From the NCBI GenBank assembly GCA_948146395.1, contig OX411557.1:34326077-34390076 (forward strand): DNA of 64,000 nucleotides. The letters are read 5' to 3'. The DNA is from Fragum whitleyi (taxonomy: Eukaryota; Mollusca; Bivalvia; Cardiida; Cardiidae). The position numbers were made by a program, and so were the translations under genes. Positions 12,203-23,385 of this stretch are shown in pieces. The stretch's first letter is position 1. Every line of letters starts with the position of its first letter. Below the pieces are notes generated by a model. That model saw only the letters and a program-made list of their open reading frames with translations, was not told where the DNA came from and ran no database searches.

Positions 12203-12412
12203 ATCTTGATAACAAATCAAGACATTGGATGGATAAATACTAAGATTTAACATGTTAAATCCAGGTTATACAGAATTAACTCATGTAAAGCCCTTAGCTG
12301 TTTGACCTTCATTTATGACCTAAACTTTGCGATGTACAAATTGTACAAATAAAGATTTCAGGCCAGAGATACCCCCTCTTATCTGTACCTCTGTTTGTAA
12401 GATTTGACTTAC
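12203..12412. other. Intron sequence
   Basis: Short AT-rich stretch between H and the DEDDh exon, with nothing recognisable. The phrase accccctcttatctgtacctctg (12370-12392) recurs in diverged form near 57522, suggesting an old dispersed repeat. Confidence 0.4.
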
Positions 12413-12493
12413 TTATTTCTTGTGTTCTAAATTTTCCTTCTTTCCAACAAGTTGATTCAAAGTCTATCACAATCAAGTACTTAAATTCTTGAC
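12413..12493 (-). CDS. ERI2: ERI2-like exoribonuclease, exon with first DEDDh motif
   Basis: This 81-base exon lies between acceptor tttcag and donor GTAAGT. After two bases finishing a Gly codon it reads QEFKYLIVIDFESTCW, then KEGKFRTQEI. The D and E of V-I-D-F-E-S-T are the first two metal-binding acidic residues of DEDDh exonucleases (ExoI motif), and CW followed by QEI-I-EFP is typical of the ERI family. The final single base joins TT of the next exon to make the second Ile of QEII-EFPAV, so the reading frame is continuous. Confidence 0.93.
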
Positions 12494-12876
12494 CTGAAAT
12501 GTATGGCAGAATAGCTGATAGAAAACAACATCACATCATGCTTTCAAAAAGGGGAATAATTTGATCAATACTGAGTTAAGAGATCTGAGTAATCCTCTCT
12601 ATAATACAAGATTTATTTATAGTAAACATGTATGCCAAGTTTAAATAACAAGACACAAAATATCAAAGATGACATGACAATGTTGAGGTTATAGCAATAA
12701 CTCAGGGATTCTCCAGAAAACATTGGAGCTAAAAACGTAATTTACTAAAATTTGAGGCTACAAAAACTTAGATCTTTGGCCTTCTTCCTCAGACCACCAC
12801 AGAATCACTCATCATTTACCAAACTTAACTCACAATGATGAGTTGATGAATGAAATTTTCAAGCCCTGTATAATAC
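12494..12876. other. Short intron of the ERI2-like gene
   Basis: 383-base AT-rich intron between two in-phase exons, with donor GTATTA and acceptor tttcag in minus-strand sense. No mobile element is visible. Confidence 0.7.
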
Positions 12877-12953
12877 CTTTGATTCTACAGTTATCGGCGC
12901 TATTCCTTGTGCTGGTGCCAGCTATTGATCTTCTTCGTAACAAACCAAGCTCT
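12877..12953 (-). CDS. ERI2: ERI2-like exoribonuclease, N-terminal exon
   Basis: This 77-base exon follows acceptor ttttcag. After one base it reads ELGLLRRRSIAGTST, then RNSADNCRIK, and ends one base into a Gly codon with donor GTATTA. The (R)ELGLLRRRSIA segment matches the conserved basic N-terminus that precedes the exonuclease domain in animal ERI2 proteins. The phase fits the following exon exactly. The upstream exon that would supply the start Met and the first ~7 residues was not found, probably because it is very short. Confidence 0.85.
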
Positions 12954-13586
12954 CTGAAAATTTGATAAGAAATCATTTGAGCTGACATGTGACAATTCCT
13001 AATAATTTCACAGCAGACATTGACTGGTTTAATGACTGTATATGTTTGATATGCCCTAAGCCATGGGTTTGCTTTATCAGTGGTTTTTGAAAATCATTGT
13101 TTTTGAAGAAACAAGGATTGGCAACATTAAATTAATATGTTTTGATAAAATTTTTTATGAAAAGGGGAGCTGTCCAACAAGAAAATCTTATATCAAAAAG
13201 TGGGTAAGTTAATTTTCCGCTCAAAAGTTCTTTGTTTTCATGACCCTCAACATCAAGCAAATAAAGCATTCTATATGCATATTCAGGCTTCGCAGTAAAT
13301 CGATTCATGGGGAACAAGTTGACTATTTGAGGGGAAGGAGTTGACTTTAATTGCAACGAGATGACTGAGGAATGAGTTGACTGGCACCCAGCAGGGTCAT
13401 ACTAAACTATGTGGCATTGCCCTACGGGAAAATATGCCCTACCAAGCCCCACGGTACAAAAGTAAGCCCCACAAATTTCAGCAAAGTGTCTATGGGACAT
13501 TTTATGTTTTTCTGATAGTATTTGTTAAAGTTTTATTTGTCTATTTAAAAAAATAAGCGAGATATTAGAGAAAATATTTTTGGTTA
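12954..13586. other. Unassigned sequence 5' of the known ERI2-like exons
   Basis: AT-rich DNA that should contain part of the first intron or promoter of the ERI2-like gene. A 74-codon minus-strand frame (13132-13356) has no recognisable feature. Repeated gagttgact motifs occur at 13310-13382. No promoter element can be assigned. Confidence 0.4.
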
Positions 13587-13670
13587 AACCAAATTCAAAA
13601 CATTTGCAGACTACCTTTTTTTAAATTGTCAAATTCAAACTGTTTGTAATGACTGATTGATTGAATGAGG
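13587..13670 (+). repeat. 84-bp direct repeat, copy 1
   Basis: This stretch, beginning aaccaaattcaaaacattt and ending gattgaatgagg, is repeated without visible change at 14449-14532. The two copies lie 862 bases apart and flank an S element and a G-type fragment. Confidence 0.9.
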
Positions 13671-13751
13671 CTGAATTTACGTCCCACTACTTCAAAAGTT
13701 GCTGTACCAGACTAAAATGCATGTAACAAAATAAAAATAGAATCAAATATG

Positions 13752-13920
13752 AACAAGAGCTGTCACTGTAAGATGACAATGCCCCCCACACCGCTTTGAT
13801 AGTAATAAGGAAGTTATGGCCAATGTTAAAGTTTTTGGACGGAATGACGGACGGACGGACAGACGGACGGACGGACGGACAAGTCAAATTTATGATGCCC
13901 CCCTATCGGGGGCATAAAAA
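13752..13920 (+). mobile_element. S-type short ACGG element, copy 1 (169 bp)
   Basis: Complete short element: AACAAGAG, hairpin TGTCA-loop-TGACA, box ATGCCCCC, a body with caccgctttgatagtaat and aagttatggccaatgtt, an ACGG microsatellite (13838-13880), and stem-loop ATGCCCCC-CTATC-GGGGGCAT followed by AAAAA. The 5' box is repeated as the left arm of the 3' stem and is the reverse complement of the right arm. Two other copies lie at 55636 and 58237. No A/B box is apparent, so it is not an obvious tRNA-type SINE. Confidence 0.88.
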
Positions 13921-14366
13921 GATGTTAATATAAATGACTTTAAAGATCAAATTCCAAATATCTTTTTATTTATACATTTATTTATTCAATTGCCGAACTC
14001 CACTTTAATGGGAGGCATTTTTTTTATTGGATAACGGACTTCATTTAAACTGTCACGTGACCTTTATTAAGACACTGACTTTTGACCACCTCTCTATTTT
14101 CATCATAATTTTATGAATATATTAACATTAATTGGTAAGTCAAAACATCGCAAATACAACTAATATACTCGGAATGTTTCCAGGGTCAACAACGAAGATA
14201 TGGTTCTACTAAGAGCCCCGGCCTCCCTTATTTTTTTTTAAAAAAAACCCTTTAATTAAGTCTTATTGTATTTCATTTTATTGTAGGTTATTGTATCTTA
14301 TTCTGATTTAATAATTTATCTATTTTTCAGGGAACACGTACTGGAAAAATAGAGTCAATAAAGAAA
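13921..14366. other. Unassigned AT-rich sequence
   Basis: No gene, RNA or repeat family is recognisable. It contains simple T/A runs (14230-14250) and tattgtatttcattttattgtag-like low-complexity sequence. Confidence 0.4.
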
Positions 14367-14458
14367 AACAAGAGTGCCATAGTCACAATATATGTCACCA
14401 CTCTGCTGCTATTTCACAAAAATAATTGTAGACTGCTTATTTTTACAGAACCAAATTC
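14367..14458 (+). mobile_element. G-type element, 5' fragment
   Basis: It begins AACAAGAGTGCCATAGTCAC and tracks the 5' end of the G element (ctgctgctatttcac, aataattgtagac) as far as cagaaccaaatt. There it switches into the 84-bp direct repeat. The shared letters aaccaaatt at the switch are microhomology between the two sequences. A scrap resembling G's 3' region (gacaaagaagatgccgccaat) follows at 14665-14690. Confidence 0.7.
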
Positions 14459-14532
14459 AAAACATTTGCAGACTACCTTTTTTTAAATTGTCAAATTCAA
14501 ACTGTTTGTAATGACTGATTGATTGAATGAGG
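14449..14532 (+). repeat. 84-bp direct repeat, copy 2
   Basis: Second copy of the repeat at 13587-13670. Its left edge coincides with the break in the G-type fragment. Confidence 0.9.
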
Positions 14533-14690
14533 TTTAACGCCTCTTTAAACTGCAACTAATAATAATTATAAAAAGAATATTGACAAGAAGGCCCTTTTTT
14601 CCATGATACAGCTGAATTTCACTTAACTGCAAGAACATGCACAAATTCAGGTAATGTACAGACTGACAAAGAAGATGCCGCCAATATATG

Positions 14691-14708
14691 CCCCCCCCCC
14701 CCCCCCCC
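14691..14708 (+). repeat. Poly-C run of 18
   Basis: Uninterrupted cytosine run directly after gccaatatatg, a likely site of length polymorphism or assembly error. Confidence 0.95.
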
Positions 14709-15140
14709 ATGATGGCGACAGCTTTTTTCAAGCCAGGGAGAACCCTGCCTCTTAAATTGGCTCGGTTTCTCCCCATCAGTTGGTTGTCACACAAAACGTA
14801 TAAAGCATTATCAGTGATCAAAATTGAATTTTTTATAATAATCTAAAATCAATCTACAATTTTTTTCTGCGGTGACTAATTCCAGCCTTTCCAAACAGAG
14901 TGTGTGGTTCTTCATGCAATAGCATGGGATGTGGTGATGGGCTAATTAGTGGATATACATTTGTAATTGATAATCAGTTGGTTTGGACTTCCAATGACAA
15001 CAATTGATTGATAAATCTCATAATCGATTAATCGGTTATTCATGTGTAAATGCAGCCATTTAATGTTTTGTAAGATTAATTTAACTTATGTATTTAGTCT
15101 GCATTACTTCTTTTTTTTCTGGTGACACCCTTTACTTATA
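14709..15140. other. Unassigned sequence
   Basis: AT-rich, with no recognisable feature. It includes many ATTGAT/ATCGATT motifs at 14960-15030 of unknown meaning. Confidence 0.4.
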
Positions 15141-16408
15141 AACAAGAGGACCAAGATGGTCCTAGATCGCTCACCTGAGTCTCTCTGACCCCTGGGACAT
15201 CACATTAATTAGATAGGCAGATGTCAAAAAGAAGATAATTGCCTATGATCAATACCATGGAATGTTTTCAGCCAAAAGCAAGACAGATATGCCTTTCTGC
15301 TCTTTGATGTTATGTAAAAAGGGATGCATCCGGGTGGACCCCAGATGTGATCCCAGGGTCTTGATATGAACAAACTTGGAAGAGGTCCATAAGATGATGC
15401 TACATACTAAATATGAAAGCTGTCTGCCTACTGGTTTCAAAAAAGAAGATTTTTGAAGGTTTCCTATTTTCAACCTTCATGCTCAGGTGAACTGAAAGGG
15501 ATGCGCCCGGGTGGAGCCCAAATATGACCCAAGGGTCTTGATATGAACAAACTTAGTACGGGCCCACTAGATGATACTACATACCAAATATGAAAGCTGT
15601 CTGCCATCTGGTTTCAGAAAAGAAGATTTTTAAAGATTTTCGCTCTTTGATTCTATGTAAAAAGGGTTGCGCCCGGGCAAAGCCCAAATATGATCCTAGG
15701 GTCTTGATATGAACAAACTTGGTAGAGGTCCACTAGATAATGCTACATACCAAATATGAAAGTTGTCTGCCTTCTGGTTTCAGAGAAGAAGATTTTTGAA
15801 GATTTTCCCATTTTTACCCTTCGTGCTCATAAGAGATAAAGGGATGCACCCGTGCAAAGCCCAAATATGACCCAAGGGTCTTGATATGAACAAACTTGGT
15901 AGAGGTCCACTAGGTGATGCTACATACCAAATATGAAAGCTGTCTGCCATCTGGTTTCAGAGAAGAAGATTTTTAAAGATTTTTGCTCTTTGATTCTATG
16001 TAAAAAGGGTTGGGCCCGGGCAAAGCCCAAATATGACCCCAGGGTCTTGATATGAAGAAACTTGGTAGAGGTCCACTAGATGATGCTACATACCAAATAT
16101 GAAAGCTGTCTGCCTTCTGGTTTCAGAGAAGAAGATTTTTAAAGATTTTCATATTTTCAATCTTTTTGTTAAGGGTAAAGGGAAAGTTAAGGATGGATTT
16201 CATTTATTTGAACAACTTTGGTAGAGCTTGACCCAAGGAACATCCCTGCCAAGTTTCATCAAGATTGGCCCACTGGTTTAGGAGGAGAAGATGTTTAAAG
16301 AAATTGTGGACGACGGACGACGGACGACGCACGACGCACAATGGACGACGGACATTCTACGATCACAATAGCTCACCTTGAGCACTTCGTGCTCAGGTGA
16401 GCTAAAAA
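15141..16408 (+). mobile_element. A-type minisatellite element, complete copy 1
   Basis: It starts AACAAGAG, hairpin GGACC-AAGAT-GGTCC, then ATCGCTCACCTGAG. It ends with a GACGACGGACGACGG tract (16308-16352), a 14-bp 3' stem-loop (GCTCACC...GGTGAGC with GAGCAC-TTC-GTGCTC inside) and TAAAAA. CTCACCTGAG at the 5' end is the reverse complement of CTCAGGTGAG at the 3' end. The core has five ~166-177-bp monomers (gggtcttgatatgaacaaac at 15357, 15534, 15700, 15877 and 16043). Non-coding. Confidence 0.88.
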
Positions 16409-17881
16409 CAACAACTGTTTGTTCTAAACCAACACTGGCAATGGACATACACTTAACCGGTTTTAGTAAGTGATTGGTCCGTTCCAGATTTGCTTAATTA
16501 AAGATACAACCATTGTCATTCCTTATATATGTATCGAAAATCAAAGATAAGAAGTTTTTAAACATATGCATTCAGTGTGCATTCATTGAGAATTGTAATA
16601 ATTATTTCTAAGAACCAATTGTAGTATTGATCATTCGATTAAAACCAATAATTGATTATGATTTGGAAACCAATTGCCCAACACTAATGGGATGACAGAC
16701 GTTTGAAAATTTCCTCTACCATGAAGAGGAATGCGAGTATTTATGTGTTGGGCGGTTTCTATATATATCATGCAATCTTTTAGTAAAAAACTGAAAGGTA
16801 AGAAATGTGTCTATCTTCTAGTAGTTTTATTATGTGAATCATCCTTTTAAAATTTAATTTTTTCCAAATAAAGTGGAATATTTTGATTTTCTAGTCGGGA
16901 CAGGAACACAAATTTATAAAGGGTTGGAATCAATCTGTCTTTTGACAGCTGTCAATGTTGACTGATGATTGTTCTAGATATTTCATTTCTTTTTCTCAAT
17001 GAAAGCAACATGGTTATCTGAGATTAGAATCCTGTGATTTCCAAAAATCTTCTTAGTCAAACATGCTTGCTTGTTGTTGAATAATTGTCTTTCTCTTTAG
17101 GTTTTTTTTCATATTTCTTGCCAAATGACGGGGGCACAGAATTTGCTTTGCATTTGGAAAAGTGAAATTACATGTATTTCATAAATTGTTTGCAGGTTAG
17201 TGGCCAAGATATTGCAAGTATAGTCAATAATTAAATATACAAGTTTATAATTGCCCATAGACAATTAGGGTTCTAGTTACAAAAATCTAATCCCATCGAA
17301 GAAATCCACTGTTTTGTAATTCATTGCAGTTTCAACATTACTTCCCTTCTGCATTCTTTCCCCAATAGATTTAAAATACATGTATAAAAACATAAATTGT
17401 TACTACAGAAATTTATAGATGTTTTCTAAGACTTAATTTATAAGAGCAGGGTTATGAGGAAATGGGTCAACATCCAAACTTATTATATCTATATACTTTT
17501 GGTTGAATTATCCAGAATGCCGCATCATGATTGACAACTTCTATTGAATTCTGACTTAACTTTGATGAGTACTGTCCCTTTTAACAACCCATGATTCTGA
17601 ATTGGAAAAAATTGTCAAAACATGAAAATAGATACATTTCATTTATCTTAAAAAATTCAATATTTTGTAAGTACCTGTTGTACCCTTTTTCCGTGAGTGA
17701 CCATATTTCTGTGAATCATCAATTAAGAGTTACTTACTGTAATTTCAGAAATGTTTCACTATATTTTGATAAAAGATCTAGAATAACAAATGTCTATGAA
17801 AGAAATTATTTTTCAATTTCCATAAATCACATGAAATTGGTAAAACTCTAAAATCACAAAACTTATTTAAAAGTACTTGTG
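16409..17881. other. Unassigned, single-copy-looking DNA
   Basis: About 1.5 kb without any repeat family seen elsewhere in the window. An 86-codon plus frame (17591-17851) is AT-driven and shows no domain. The first exon or promoter of the ERI2-like gene could be here, but I cannot show it. Confidence 0.4.
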
Positions 17882-18703
17882 CAGGGGTGTAAAATTTTTC
17901 CCTTGTCTACCCGTCCTGTAGGACGAGTTGATGGAAATAGTTACTTTCCCTTTAAACAATTTCACTCGTCCTAAGTTTCAGACTTTTTTCAGACTTTCAG
18001 ACTTCGTTTTTATTGTAATGTTTTGTGATAAAAGAAATTAGATATATTAACAACACATACAAATTGTTTTGCTTTATTTATTTAATCCCTGTCATGACTT
18101 TTACTTACAAGGATACAAAACAGAACTAGAAACTAAAAATTCAATATAATAGCATATTATTTCTTGACTCTTAATAGTTATGTCAGAAAATGCCTGGAAG
18201 AAAAAAAACATGTAGAAAGTTAACCCAGTTGAGAAAATGGATAATGTTTGGTGCATAACTGAGAACACAAAACTGTAATTGGTGTTACTATTCACTAAAA
18301 CTTACAAGAAAATGAACCTTTTTTTTATCTCCAAATTCAGAATAAAACTGTCATGAAGCTATTGAGAAAATCAGTGTTCATTAATCTTAATCCGATTAGA
18401 ATCTAATGCTACTGCCTCAGCTGCCCTGGGTCTTTTCTGTTCTTTCTGTGATTCTTTTTTCTCGTCATCACCACCCCCAACCCTCTTTGCAAATAACGAT
18501 CAAATGTCGCGTTGTGACATTTTCAGGAAGGCATACAGACAAAAACTAGCGGAGACGAAATGAACAATGTAAACTGTGTTAAGTGCTTATTTTTACAATC
18601 ACTTGGCTGGGTTATCTAGTACATTGATTATTATTGTAAAGCAAATCAGACTGAGTTCCCAGTCTAAAAGAGGCTGTGTACAGAGAACCCGTCACACACT
18701 TAC

Positions 18704-20483
18704 AACAAGAGGACCAAGATGGTCCTAGTTCGCTCACCTGAATCTATTTGACCCCTTGGACATCACAATAATTAGATAGGCAGATGTCAAAAAGAAGATA
18801 ATTGCCTAAGATCAATACCATGGAACGTTTTCAGTGAAGAGCAAGACAGATATGCCTTTTTGCTGTTTGATTCTATGTAAAAAGGGATGCACCCTGGTGG
18901 ACCCCAAATGTGATCCCAGGGTCTTGATATGAACAAACTTGGTAGAGGTCTACTAGATGATGCTACATACAAAATATGAAAGCTGTCTGCCTACTGGTTT
19001 CAAAAAAGAAGATTTTTGAAGGTTTTCCTATTTTCACCCTTCGTGCTCAAATGAGCTGAAAGGGATGCGCCCAGTTGGAGCCCAAATATGACCCAAGGGT
19101 CTTGATATGAACAAACTTGGTAGGGGCCCACTAGATGATACTACATACCAAAAATGAAAGCAGTGTGCTCTCTGGATTCAAATAAGAAGATTTAAAAGAT
19201 TTTCGCTCTTTGATTCTATGTAAAAAGGGTTGCGCCTGGGTGGAGCCCAAATGTGATCCTAGGGTCTTGATATGAACAAACTTGGTAGAGGTCTACTAGA
19301 TGATGCTACATACCAAATATGAAAGCTGTCTGCCTTCTAATTTCATAGAAGAAGATTTTTGAAGATTTTCATTTTTTACCCTTCATGCTCATAAGAGATA
19401 AAAGGATGCACCCGTGCAAAGCCCAAATATGACCACAGAGTCTTGATATGAACAAACTTGGTAGAGGCCCACTAGGTGATGCTACATACCAAATATGAAA
19501 GCTGTGTGCCGTCTGGTTTCAGAGAAGAAGATTTTTAAAGATTTTCGCTCTTTGATTCTATGTAAAAAGGGTTGGGCCCGGGCAAAGCACAAATATGACC
19601 CCAAGGTCTTGATATGAACAAACTTGGTAGAGGTCCACTAGATGATGCTACATACCAAATATGAAAGCTGTCTGCCATCTGGTTTCAAAAAAGAAGATTT
19701 TTGAAGGTTTTCCTATTTTCACCCTTCATGCTCAAATGAGCTGAAAGGGATGCGCCCAGTTGGAGCCCAAATATGACCCAAGGGTCATGATATGAACAAA
19801 CTTGGTAGGGGCCCACTAGATGATACTACATACCAAAAATGAAAGCAGTGTGCTCTCTGGTTTCAAATAAGAAGATTTTAAAAGATTTTCGCTCTTTGAT
19901 TCTATGTAAAAAGGGTTGCGCCTGGGTGGAGCCCAAATGTGATCCTAGGGTCTTGATATGAACAAACTTGGTAGAGGTCTACTAGATGATGCTACATACC
20001 AAATATGAAAGCTGTCTGCCTTCTAATTTCATAGAAGAAGATTTTTGAAGATTTTCATTTTTTACCCTTCATGCTCATAAGAGATAAAAGGATGCACCCG
20101 TGCAAAGCCCAAATATGACCACAGAGTCTTGATATGAACAAACTTGGTAGAGGCCCACTAGGTGATGCTACATACCAAATATGAAAGCTGTGTGCCATCT
20201 GGTTTCAGAGAAGAAGATTTTGAAAGATTTTCATATTTTCACCCTTTTTGTTAAGGGTTAAGGGAAAGTTAAGGGTGGATTTCATTTATTTGAACAACTT
20301 TGGTAGAGCTTGACCCAAGGAACATCCCTGCCAAGTTTCATCAAGATTGGCCCACTAGTTGTGGAGGAGAAGATGTTTAAAGAAATTGTGGACGACAGAC
20401 AACGGACGACGCACGACTGACGACGGACATTCTACGATCACAATAGCTCACCTTGAGCACTTCTTGCTCAGGTGAGCTAAAAA
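18704..20483 (+). mobile_element. A-type element, copy 2
   Basis: It has the same 5' hairpin and CGCTCACCTGAA box, ~170-bp monomers carrying gggtcttgatatgaacaaac (the element's array shows an internal repeat of several monomers), a GACGACAGACAACGG tract and 3' stem-loop ending GGTGAGCTAAAAA. The loop reads TTC with CTTGCTC replacing CGTGCTC, one mismatch in the stem. Confidence 0.85.
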
Positions 20484-20837
20484 TGCTTATGTGGAAAGAA
20501 ATAAACATCCGTCAGACACTCGGGAACTCCAGTTTTACTTTGGTTTTGGAAATAAGCGACAATTACCTGTACTTTTGAGTTTTGGATCACAAATTTAATT
20601 CTTTTTTTTTTAAAACCCTCTTTGCAAATATGATCAAATGTCGCGTTGTGACATTTTCAGGAAGGCATACAGACAAAAACTAGCGGAGACGAAATGAACA
20701 ATGTAAACTGTGTTAAGTGCTTATTTTTACAATCACTTGGCTGGGTTATCTAGTACATTGATTATTATTGTAAAGCAAATCAGACTGAGTTCCCAGTCTA
20801 AAAGAGGCTGTGTACAGAGAACCCGTCACACACTTAC

Positions 20838-23253
20838 AACAAGAGGACCAAGATGGTCCTAGTTCGCTCACCTGAATCTATTTGACCCCTTGGACATCAC
20901 AATAATTAGATAGGCAGATGTCAAAAAGAATATAATTGCCTAAGATCAATACCATGGAACGTTTTCAGTGAAGAGCAAGACAGATATGCCTTTTTGCTGT
21001 TTGATTCTATGTAAAAAGGGATGCACCCTGGTGGACCCCAAATGTGATCCCAGGGTCTTGATATGAACAAACTTGGTAGAGGTCTACTAGATGATGCTAC
21101 ATACAAAATATGAAAGCTGTCTGCCTACTGGTTTCAACTAGAAAGCCATGAATGGCTTGAGTCGCTCCACAGGCTTGAAATTCTTGTAAAGCAATAAAAG
21201 TTTTGACTAGATTTTAAGATATTTTAGATTCTACTGATGTTGAATATGATTTTCAAAGTTTCAACTATATAACATATAGAGAAATGTTGTCCGCCCATAA
21301 AATGCATATTTTCACCCGATCACAATAATTTTTTGTAGACTGATAAAGGGTCACAAAAGGAACATTCATATATAATTTCATTGGTATCCATCATTTAGAT
21401 TCTGAGAAAATGATTTTCAAAGTTTCCACTGTATAACACATAGAGAAATGACCTCAACCAATAAAATACAAATTTTTCATTTGATCACAATAATTTTTGG
21501 TAGACTGATAGAAGGTCACTCAAGGATTATTCCAGTGATATTTGGTTGATATCCATCATTTAGATTCTGAGAAAATGATTTCCAAAGTTTCCACTATATA
21601 ACATATAGAGAAATGACCTCCGCCCATAAAATACATATTTTTCATCCGATCACTATAATTTTTGAAAGACTAATAAAGGGTCACTCAAGGATCATTCCAG
21701 TGAAAATTGGTTGATATCCACCACTTACATTCTGAGAAAATGATGTTTAAAGTTTCCACTATATAACAAATAGAGAAATGACCTCCGCCCATAAAATGCA
21801 TATTTTTCATCTGATCTCAATAATCTTTTGTAGACTGATAAAGGGTCACACAAGGATCATTCATGTAAAATTTGGTTGATATCTATCAGTTAGCTTCTGA
21901 GAAAATGATTTTCAAATTTTCCACTATATAACATATAGAGAAATGACCTCCGCCCATAAAATGCATATTTTTCATCCGATCTCAATAATCTTTTGTAGAC
22001 TGATAAAGGGTCACCCAAGGATCATTCATGTAAATTTTCAATGGTATCCATCAATTAGAATCTGAGAAAACCTCCCTTTTTTTATCATATTTGGAAATTA
22101 GCCACGCCCATTAAATCCATGTTTTTCATTGGATCAAAATTTCTTGAACAACTTTGAAAGAGGGTCACCCAAGGATCATTCCTGTTAAGTTTGGTTGAAA
22201 TTCATCCAGTAGTTTCTGAGGAGAAGATTTTTAAAGAAAAAGTTTACGACCTGACGCACGGACGCCGGACGGATTGACGGACGCACGGACGGACACAACG
22301 CCATGACAATAGCCCCAGTGGCTTTCAGCCAGTGGAGCTAAAAAAGAAGATTTTTGAAGGTTTTCCTATTTTCACCCTTCGTGCTCAAATGAGCTGAAAG
22401 GGATGCGCCCGGTTGGAGCCCAAATATGACCCAAGGGTCTTGATATGAACAAACTTGGTAGGGGCCCACTAGATGATACTACATACCAAAAATGAAAGCA
22501 GTGTGCTCTCTGGTTTCAAATAAGAAGATTTTAAAAGATTTTCGCTCTTTGATTCTATGTAAAAAGGGTTGCGCCCGGGTGGAGCCCAAATGTGATCCTA
22601 GGGTCTTGATATGAACAAACTTGGTAGAGGTCTACTAGATGATGCTACATACCAAATATGAAAGCTGTCTGCCTTCTAATTTCATAGAAGAAGATTTTTG
22701 AAGATTTTCATTTTTTTACCCTTCATGCTCATAAGAGATAAAAGGATGCACCCGTGCAAAGCCCAAATATGACCACAGAGTCTTGATATGAACAAACTTG
22801 GTAGAGGCCCACTAGGTGATGCTACATACCAAATATGAAAGCTGTGTGCCGTCTGGTTTCAGAGAAGAAGATTTTTAAAGATTTTCGCTCTTTGATTCTA
22901 TGTAAAAAGGGTTGGGCCCGGGCAAAGCCCAAATATGACCCCAAGGTCTTGATATGAACAAACTTGGTAGAGGTCCACTAGATGATGCTACATACCAAGT
23001 ATGAAAGCTGTCTGCCATCTGGTTTCAGAGAAGAAGATTTTGAAAGATTTTCATATTTTCACCCTTTTTGTTAAGGGTTAAGGGAAAGTTAAGGGTGGAT
23101 TTCATTTATTTGAACAACTTTGGTAGAGCTTGACCCAAGGAACATCCCTGCCAAGTTTCATCAAGATTGGCCCACTGGTTGTGGAGGAGAAGATGTGTAA
23201 AGAAATTGTGGACGACGGACAACGGACGACGCACGACTCAGGTGAGCTAAAAA
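20838..23253 (+). mobile_element. A-type element, copy 3, interrupted and 3'-damaged
   Basis: This is the unit-2 counterpart of copy 2. It is split by a C element at 21136-22344. At its 3' end gcacgactcaggtgagctaaaaa replaces the longer end of copy 2, so about 50 bases including one arm of the terminal stem-loop are missing. It also has about three fewer monomers than copy 2. Confidence 0.85.
21136..22344 (+). mobile_element. C-type minisatellite element, copy 1 (insert in A)
   Basis: It starts AACTAGA, hairpin AAGCCATGAATGGCTT, then GTCGCTCCAC. It ends with a GACGGACGCACGGACGGAC tract, an AGTGGCTTTCAGCCA stem-loop and GTGGAGCTAAAAA; GCTCCAC and GTGGAGC are reverse complements. The core has ~165-bp monomers (gattctgagaaaatgatttt, cactatataacatatagag). 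The empty site is seen in copy 2 of A, where tttcaaaaaagaag is uninterrupted. Confidence 0.9.
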
Positions 23254-23385
23254 TGCTTATGTGGAAAGAAATAAACATCTGTCAGACACTCGGGAACTCC
23301 AGTTTTACTTTGGTTTTGGAAATAAGCGACAATTACCTGTACTTTTGAGTTTTGGATCACAAATTTAATTCTTCCTTTTTTAAAA

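Larger units (their letters stand above)
8461..12953 (-). other. ERI2: ERI2-like exonuclease gene, partial (three internal exons)
   Basis: Gene-level entry. Exons at 12953-12877, 12493-12413 and 8588-8461 join in phase (K-G-Q and I-I-E across the two junctions) to about 95 residues at the N-terminal side of the DEDDh exonuclease domain. The initiating exon lies upstream of 12953 and was not located. The exons carrying the remaining catalytic Asp and His residues lie left of the window, beyond the E/F/T1/D nest. The 3.8-kb second intron holds the G and H elements. ERI1/ERI3 were considered, but the NTSTGEI and YVQPQEQP segments fit ERI2 best. Confidence 0.85.
18481..23385 (+). repeat. Tandem segmental duplication (two A-element-bearing units)
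   Basis: Unit 1 (18481-20615) and unit 2 (20616 to about 23385) share left flank (ccctctttgcaaata, caaatgtcgcgttgtgac), an A element at the same place, and the same right flank (atgcttatgtggaaagaaat ... gtacttttgagttttgg). Unit 2 has fewer A monomers, an inserted C element and a deleted 3' hairpin. Confidence 0.88.
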
